Assembly: GCA_036939975.1 (NCBI GenBank)
Contig: JALLPB010002014.1
Coordinates: forward strand, 1 to 13,461
DNA: 13,461 nt
Direction: 5' to 3'
Source of the DNA: Cyclostephanos tholiformis
Taxonomy: Eukaryota; Bacillariophyta; Thalassiosirophyceae; Thalassiosirales; Thalassiosiraceae
How positions within the stretch are numbered: position 1 is the first letter of the stretch; the number at the start of each line of letters is the position of its first letter. Made by a program: the position numbers and the translations under genes. The notes beneath the pieces were generated by a model, which worked only from the letters and a program-made list of their open reading frames with translations, made no database searches and was not told where the DNA came from. Shown in pieces: positions 8,574 through 13,461 of the stretch.

Positions 8574-9683
8574 AAACAAAAATATACGTTTTAGACATAA
8601 CAAAAATTTTTTATTCAAAATCCCTCTTGATGTATATTCATGTGGCACACCAAATCTACAAGATTGTTTTTGAAAACATATTTTTCTTAGAGAAATCTCC
8701 TGTGCAGTCATAACACCGAGCACATTGTTGCCTGATAGCATAAAGTATAGGGCTTCCTAGACACTACTGGGTGCTGCCATTGGGTGAGTAAAAGCTGTAT
8801 AGCACTACTGACAAAAATTGACAATGAAAAATGAACCAACTTTGCTGGCCATTTTGATGGTCATAACAATTTGCTGATACTGTACTGTGCACATCGCCCG
8901 ATTGAGGAGGTCCAGGTCTATATAGGATGCCACTGGACACCACCATTGGGAAAATATTGGGGCTGATAGCAGCTATTGGTCACACATACGATGGCATTTT
9001 TTGTTATTTAATGGTGAACCTATTGAAAAAGAGCCTCAGATGATGTCAAGGCCCCATTTAACAATAGGGGAATGACATGCCAATCTGACTTGACGAAGTT
9101 AACTAAGATGACTGAATACCTGTTTTGGGGGGTTAAACTAGCTTTTTATCATTGTTGAAACAAACAATTACTATTTTGTATCACAATAGCAAAAACTACA
9201 GTTAAAAAATCATAATCTGTCAGCAGAAAAACTCGTTATTTTAAGAGTTTTTGACCACGTTGGCTTGCACCACAATAGCCAATTGTGACAGCACTTGAAT
9301 GATTCGTCAGGATGGCATTCGCCTTGTCGCAGCTTGTGGTCATGTTCCATGCGACATTGAAGTTTGTGAATTGATCAATATCCAGGCCATGGCAATTTTA
9401 GGATCACCTTTCCCCAATGGTCCCATTGGCTGTGGAGAGGTGGGAGGAAGGGGCGTGGGCCCGGGGGGGCAAGGTAGGGCATGAAGTCTTCTTCTGAAGC
9501 GCCCTAATTTGCTGCCTCGCCAATGCCAAGGCTCCTCATGATGTGGCGACATCCACAGGAGCAATTTGTGCAAGTTCAGCCATGGACAAAAGGAGGAGGA
9601 GGAGGGATACTACTAACGCATTTTGGATCATATTGTTTCTGGTTTGGCTTTTATTGTGACAACAACATCCTAACCCTGAGGAG
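8574..9683. other. Intergenic stretch with no supportable feature
   Basis: Open frames here are below about 100 codons, lack recognisable domains and overlap each other. The longest (9299-9484 plus, 9340-9573 minus) run through a G-rich patch around 9446-9480 that inflates frame length. I see no RNA gene, and only a vague resemblance between the ...CCATTGGG words near 8780 and 8945. Confidence 0.4.
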
Positions 9684-9830
9684 AAAAATTGCTGAGACTA
9701 CTTTATTGAGGTATATTGGAAAATAAGCACTCGGCAAAATCACAATCCGCTGGAAATTGGGAAAAGTACGATTCGATTACTAGCAATATATGTTCACTAG
9801 GTCAAACATAAACATTCTTGCAAAATAATA

Positions 9831-10214
9831 CCGTATTAAACGCAGCACAAGCACGCCAAAACAACAAAAGTGAGAAAGAGGTCTACTCTAAAAGCTTGGC
9901 CGGTTCACGGGACCGGTTCGCGATCCCTCGCGTATTGTGTTGTGTTTTTGTGTTTTTGGTGCCTTACTTTTGTTAGTAAAATTACGTGAAGGTGTTATCA
10001 CACAGGTCGGCAATGCATAACTTTTGAACTACTTGTCGAACAACGACGAACTGAATATCGCCAGAAAGCTCTTACAAATAGGAAGACAGACGTGGTATTT
10101 AAATACGCGCTAGCTGTAGGAATTCAATAGAATTGAAACATTTGGAAAGAGGATACGTATGGTTTTTTTGCAATTAGCTTCGACCGCGTGCTGCTTCGGC
10201 TGCGTGTAATACGG
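9831..10214. mobile_element. 384 bp MITE with TA target duplication, Tc1/mariner-like ends
   Basis: The left end CCGTATTAAACGCAGC and the complement of the right end CCGTATTACACGCAGC differ at one of 16 positions, and both continue into similar GAAGC/CAAGC and GCACGC words. TA flanks both sides (9829-9830 and 10215-10216). Removing the element and one TA gives AATAATATTACCACAG, which is what unit C reads at the same place (about 10617-10633). So target and duplication are directly visible. A TA duplication with short inverted ends fits Tc1/mariner-type MITEs. There is no coding capacity. Inside, CCGGT (9900-9904) and ACCGG (9912-9916) form a small inverted repeat. Confidence 0.8.
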
Positions 10215-10251
10215 TATTACCACAGCTCTCCTTACACAAGACATCAACAGT

Positions 10252-10260
10252 GTCGCCAAA
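10252..10260 (-). promoter_or_regulatory. E2F-like site in repeat unit A
   Basis: The minus strand reads TTTGGCGAC, one base from the E2F/DP consensus TTTSSCGC. It recurs at the same place in units B and C. Regulation is inferred. Confidence 0.3.
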
Positions 10261-10456
10261 AAATATCCAAATCTGTGAAAAATTGCTGACACTTTATTGA
10301 GACATTGGAAAATAAGCACTCAGCAAAATCACAATCTGCTGGAAATTGGGAAAAGTATGATTCGATTAATAGCAATATCTTCACTAGGTCGAACATAAAC
10401 ATTCTCATAATATTATTACCATTACCACAGCTCTCTGTACACAAGACGTCAACAGT

Positions 10457-10465
10457 GTCGCCAAA
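10457..10465 (-). promoter_or_regulatory. E2F-like site in repeat unit B, next to an ACGTCA box
   Basis: TTTGGCGAC on the minus strand. GACGTCA (10446-10452) lies just upstream; ACGTCA is the core of CRE/bZIP-type sites, including the CO2/cAMP-responsive elements reported in diatoms. Confidence 0.3.
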
Positions 10466-10660
10466 AAATATCCAAATCTGTGAGACACTTTTTATTGCGA
10501 CATCGGAAAATAAGCACTCAGCAAAATCACAATCCGCTGGAAATTGGGAAAAGTACGATTCGATTAGGTAGTACTAGCAATATTTTCACTAGGTCGAACA
10601 TAAACATTCTCTCAAAATAATAATATTACCACAGCTTTCTTTACACGAGACGTCAACAGT

Positions 10661-10669
10661 GTCGCCAAA
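10661..10669 (-). promoter_or_regulatory. E2F-like site in repeat unit C, next to an ACGTCA box
   Basis: TTTGGCGAC on the minus strand, 27 bp before the cyclin start codon, with GACGTCA at 10649-10655. Being so close to the ATG, it may lie in the 5' leader rather than the promoter. Confidence 0.3.
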
Positions 10670-10695
10670 AACTATCCAAATCACGCCATCACGCA

Positions 10696-11630
10696 ATGAC
10701 CAACGACGCCGCGTCGGCCGGATCCCCCCGTTCATCGGGATGCGTCGTGGACAGGACCATAGATGTCACCCTTCGCGGTCGGCATCGACCAACGACGACG
10801 CCCTCATCGACGGATGGAATCCCCCCGCGCATCGAGCGATTGCATCGACTGCACGGCACGTCCCTCCTCCACGACGCATCGATATTGCTGAGTCTGTCCC
10901 CAAGCGTATACGCCACGTCGTGCGTGATCTTCCATCGGTTTTATCATAATCGCTCCCTCAGAAGACGCGACGTTTGGAGCGTCGCATTGGGATCGATGTT
11001 GCTGGCCACGAAAGTCGAGGAGGAATGTCGCACCGTGCGCTCGATAGTCGCGGCGTTCGTTCACGTTTATCGGCGTCGGCGATTGCGATACGGCGATGAC
11101 GACGCGCTTTCTTCGAATTCGGATATTCGCATGGCGGAGGGGGCATCGAATCTCACCGTCGATGAGAAGGAGAACGCGTTGCGCAGCGTCAAGCCCATGC
11201 CATCGCAGGGTCCGATATACGCTGAGTGGAGGGATGCGATGTTGAGTGCGGAGACCGAGATATTGACATCGTTGGGATTCACGTTGCATTGGATACCGGA
11301 TAGTCATCCCCATCGTTTCATATTGTACTTTGCTAGGGTGCTCGAGATCGGCGGAGGAGGAGGGGGGGAGAAGGCGAGGGGGGGCAACGACGACGACAAC
11401 GATGGGGTAGCGGGGACGGGAGGGGGCGATGATACAACGGCGTCGTGCGTCATGCAGGCATCTTGGAACTATTGCAACGATTCGTGTCGGACGGACCTTT
11501 GCGTCAGGTATGATCCCGAGGTGATTGTGAGTTTTTTCTTTCTCTCTTTCCCCTATCCTTGAACCTCTCTCGTGACGGCATTTGCTGCGTCGTATTTATG
11601 TGCCCTCCTCTCATCAACTCCCTACCCTCG

Positions 11631-11663
<33 letters not shown>

Positions 11664-12024
11664 GATCACTTTCTTCCGAAAATTAAAATAAAATCCGTAT
11701 GTCGGGTGGCCTCGTACCACTGTCCCCTCCTCCCAATGATGCCTAAACACCCCCCGACGACGAGGAGGGCAGGCATGTGCTTCCATACTGTTGGCTTCGT
11801 GCGACAACGACTACGACCTACCGTTGATACCTCGGCCGTGGTGGGAGGCGTTTATCGGGCCCGATCAATCCTTGGATCTATCGAATGCCTGCAATGCCAT
11901 ACTCGCGATCGGCGACGCGAATGACGTTGACAATCGCAAGTCGAGGTATGCGTACGTGCCGTCGTTGTTCATCGATGGACCGTCGTTCAATGATCCAGAG
12001 AGTTACCTCTGGTCGGTCGCGTGA
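10696..12024 (+). CDS. Cyclin L (two exons, 10696-11526 and 11773-12024)
   Basis: Splicing a 246 bp GT-AG intron joins 277 and 83 codons in phase 0 into a 360-residue protein. Cyclin L is known to pair with CDK11-type kinases in the nucleus in transcription-coupled splicing. Box 1 holds VALGSMLLATKVEEE, with the kinase-contacting K106 and acidic residues 108-110. Next come a long insert (about 130-180) and EILTSLGFTLHW. The second fold holds SWNYCNDSCRTDLCVRYDPEVI (256-277), the L-type signature, and across the splice junction ACASILLAS and LIPRPWWEAF. A Gly/Asp-rich loop sits at about 219-250. The start is the first ATG after an in-frame TAA at 10621. The protein ends soon after the second fold and lacks the Arg/Ser tail of animal cyclin L; a further 3' exon cannot be excluded. 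Upstream lies the tandem repeat array; downstream a convergent gene. Confidence 0.85.
11527..11772 (+). other. Intron of the cyclin L gene (246 bp)
   Basis: Donor GTGAGT at 11527-11532 and acceptor GGGCAG ending at 11772. Splicing joins PEVI to ACASILLAS in phase 0, restoring a conserved cyclin L block. Unspliced, the frame stops at 11560-11562. Confidence 0.85.
11631..11661 (+). repeat. Homopolymer run of 31 C inside the cyclin L intron
   Basis: 31 consecutive C (31 G on the other strand) lie 105 bp after the donor and 111 bp before the acceptor. The exact length may be affected by sequencing error. Confidence 0.9.
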
Positions 12025-12185
12025 AAGTGGAAAAGGCGATTTGTGTCGATTTTCATTGCCGTTCACGCTGAACGATGATCGTCAAGTTGGTCGAGAAAAT
12101 AAATTGGGGCCAAATCCTTAGACATAATTTACGAATGATGAACATTCATTTCTTCCCATGCCATCTCATCCATGTATTTTCTTCT
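12025..12185. terminator. 161 bp shared 3' region between convergent genes
   Basis: The cyclin L gene (stop 12022-12024) and the coiled-coil gene (stop 12186-12188 on the minus strand) converge here, so both transcripts must be cleaved within or overlap across this spacer. AAAATAAATTGG near 12094-12105 contains AATAAA on the plus strand and is a plausible polyadenylation signal for the cyclin. Confidence 0.4.
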
Positions 12186-13268
12186 TCAACAAGCCAAAAA
12201 GATGTCCTCCTCCAGTACCTTCTTCGTCTGCATAATCTTCTCCACAACCGACTCGTCCTGTCGTATCCTCTCTCTCCTCAGGTCAATCACTCGATCCTTC
12301 ATCAATCGAATCTCCTCCAAATACTGCTTCGCTCGAGTTGAATCGCTTATATCCCAGTTCTCTAATCTCCTCTCGATGCATCCCAGCGAGGACACTCGAG
12401 ACGATGTCATTTCCATTAATACTCGTGTAAATTCCCCGGCATTAGAATCAAAGCGCCGCACCATCCCTCCCTCGCGTTTATCCGCCTTGGTCATTTCGAG
12501 CGCCAGGGAGGGTTGGAGAGTCTGGCGGCATTCCTTATCAATAGCGTCAAAATTTTCTCGCCTTGAGTGAAAGAGAGTGACGTTTCGATGGTGATTCATC
12601 TGATCTTCAAGATGGTTTGTGCGACGTTCAATGGAGACTAGATTTGTAAACTTGTGAGGAGCGGTTGCTGTGCCTGTTACGTCATTCAAGTCTATGGACT
12701 CCTCGTTAGCCACACCGGTTTTCCCTATATAGTATTTTGCCTGATTCGCCCCAAAATCCGCGACCGTCGGATCCATTATCGGCCTGACGTACTCAGTTTC
12801 AATCAGCTCCAAGCTTCTCCTCATTGCTTGTTCTATAGGTTCGTCCACGTATTCCTGATTGTGATTATGTTGGGACATAAATAGAAAATATATACACAAT
12901 AGAGATAAAAATTTAGTGGAATAAGCTAGACTCACCGACGCGGTAAAGGCGTGCTCCCGTCCCCTCTCGGCACATTCGATTGCCAACTTCGTGTGAAACA
13001 TAGCAAGGCGCACCTCTAAATCGGTGATACGCGTCGTATATTCCGCCTGCCTTCGCAAGACATCGACTTCGAATTGTTTGATCGTAGATTTGGGTAAAAT
13101 GGAGGAGAGGATAGGGGTGCGTTGGACCGGTACTAGGGCGTTGTTCTCATCATTGGTGCTGATGGCGAAATTATAGGAATCATAACAATTATTACGAGCG
13201 ATCACAATCGTGCCCCCCCCTTCGTTGTCAATCAACGCCCGTGAGGGGGTGGCTGGTGGTAGCTGCAT
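12186..13268 (-). CDS. Coiled-coil protein of unknown function (two exons, 13268-12936 and 12854-12186)
   Basis: The frame from ATG 13268 is open for 360 codons. An internal 81 bp stretch has GTGAGT and CAG ends and differs in composition, so the likely protein is 333 residues: 111 before the junction and 222 after. The N-terminal 60 residues are variable and polar. Residues about 66-108 (VDVLRRQAEYTTRITDLEVRLAM) form a predicted coiled coil. After the junction come helical, charged segments (EPIEQAMRRSLELIETEYV, SIERRTNHLEDQM). The C-terminus is strongly heptad-like (EEIRLMKDRVIDLRRERI, QTKKVLEEDIF). The regular charged helices and length faintly recall SF-assemblin-type fibre proteins of basal bodies, but no signature confirms this. 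It converges with the cyclin L gene. No signal peptide is evident, so cytosolic or cytoskeletal location is a guess. Confidence 0.7.
   Translation of the reverse strand: MQLPPATPSRALIDNEGGGTIVIARNNCYDSYNFAISTNDENNALVPVQRTPILSSILPKSTIKQFEVDVLRRQAEYTTRITDLEVRLAMFHTKLAIECAERGREHAFTASVSLAYSTKFLSLLCIYFLFMSQHNHNQEYVDEPIEQAMRRSLELIETEYVRPIMDPTVADFGANQAKYYIGKTGVANEESIDLNDVTGTATAPHKFTNLVSIERRTNHLEDQMNHHRNVTLFHSRRENFDAIDKECRQTLQPSLALEMTKADKREGGMVRRFDSNAGEFTRVLMEMTSSRVSSLGCIERRLENWDISDSTRAKQYLEEIRLMKDRVIDLRRERIRQDESVVEKIMQTKKVLEEDIFLAC
12855..12935 (-). other. 81 bp intron of the coiled-coil gene, in frame and without stop
   Basis: On the minus strand it begins GTGAGT at 12935 and ends AATCACAATCAG at 12855. 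It is AT-rich compared with its flanks and sits in phase 0. If retained it would add 27 residues, including the hydrophobic LAYSTKFLSLLCIYFLFMS, to an otherwise soluble coiled-coil protein. That favours an intron over coding sequence. Confidence 0.7.
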
Positions 13269-13461
13269 CGGGATGATGAGGCTGTAATATTATAATTCCG
13301 GGTTAGTTGGGACTTATGCGTTTTTGTCAGAGGTTTGGGTACAATTTAGTGTACCCTATCACATGTACTACACGCGTAGTCACGTGACCCCGTAGGGTCC
13401 ATACTGAGGAGATCAAACGAATTCCTACGTTGCTTTCTCAAATGCGAGAAACCATCTCAAA
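13269..13461 (-). promoter_or_regulatory. Upstream region of the coiled-coil gene, with two palindromes and a possible leader intron
   Basis: GTCACGTGAC (13379-13388) is a perfect 10 bp palindrome containing CACGTG, the core bound by bHLH and bZIP factors. GGGTAC (13337-13342) and GTACCC (13351-13356) form an inverted repeat around 8 bp. Nearer the start codon, the minus strand reads CCCAACTAACCCGG, then AATATTACAG just before the leader. This resembles a branch site and acceptor of a 5' leader intron; the donor is not clear. A minus-strand ATG near the window edge is followed by a stop after five codons. Confidence 0.35.

Larger units (their letters stand above)
9684..10685 (+). repeat. Three tandem ~205 bp repeat units, the first split by a MITE
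   Basis: Unit A is 9684-10277 (about 208 bp without the insert), unit B 10278-10482 and unit C 10483-10682. They share long stretches, including AAAATAAGCACTC, GCTGGAAATTGGGAAAAGTA, TTCACTAGGTC, ACATAAACATTCT, ACCACAGCT and CAACAGTGTCGCCAAAAA. B and C are more like each other in some blocks (GACGTCAACAGTG, against GACATCAACAGTG in A). The array ends about 10 bp before the cyclin start codon, so it forms that gene's proximal upstream region and probably its 5' leader. Confidence 0.85.

Noticed and set aside
9912..9924. tRNA B-box-like GGTTCGCGATCCC inside the MITE
   Set aside because: It is spaced one base off the consensus, no A box or cloverleaf fits around it, and it is better explained by the adjacent CCGGT/ACCGG inverted repeat.
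9684..10685. Tandem units considered as a CRISPR array
   Set aside because: The units are about 205 bp and nearly continuous, without short repeats separated by unique spacers, and the genome is eukaryotic.
10804..11313. 169-codon open frame antisense to the cyclin L exon
   Set aside because: It lies entirely within the conserved cyclin coding exon, has no recognisable domain, and its openness follows from the codon use of the sense strand.
11559..11924. 121-codon frame through the C run
   Set aside because: It consists of intron sequence, a poly-proline from the C tract and an out-of-frame cyclin exon.

Overview
The window looks like nuclear DNA of a unicellular eukaryote. Three genes read cleanly once short GT-AG introns (76, 246 and 81 bp) are removed. 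Two of them resemble host genes; the rest is mostly DNA transposons and their remains. A diatom or other stramenopile fits best: the cyclin is an L-type cyclin, and the degenerate transposase fragment at the left edge resembles MULE-type proteins I associate with diatom genomes. This assignment is an inference from memory, not from a search.

Layout. 1-1058: decayed, frameshifted MULE-like transposase fragment on the minus strand, running off the left edge. 1059-5803: a roughly 4.7 kb hAT-type transposon with matching terminal inverted repeats, arrays of ACATGT-centred palindromes inside both ends, an intact two-exon transposase gene (1373-4568, 1039 codons plus stop) and a decayed convergent second reading frame (4932-5565, minus). 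5804-6951: no convincing gene, only a weak relic of a two-helix membrane protein and a short direct repeat. 6952-8573: a non-coding element bounded by perfect 24 bp inverted repeats and filled with low-complexity DNA. 8574-9683: nothing supportable. 9684-10685: three tandem copies of a ~205 bp unit. The first is split by a 384 bp MITE with a TA target duplication. The array ends about 10 bp before the start codon of the next gene.

10696-12024: a two-exon cyclin L gene, plus strand; its intron holds a run of 31 C. 12186-13268: a convergent two-exon gene for a coiled-coil protein of unknown role. It contains an 81 bp intron that is a multiple of three and has no stop. 13269-13461: its upstream region, with two palindromes.

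The window combines two probable host genes with a transposon-rich neighbourhood. The most interesting points are the apparently complete hAT element with its palindrome arrays, the MITE whose empty site is preserved in its sister repeat units, and the tandem repeat array that forms the proximal upstream region of the cyclin gene, with one E2F-like site per unit. I see no prokaryotic defence system, CRISPR array, rRNA or tRNA gene, and nothing that I can claim as a wholly new system.
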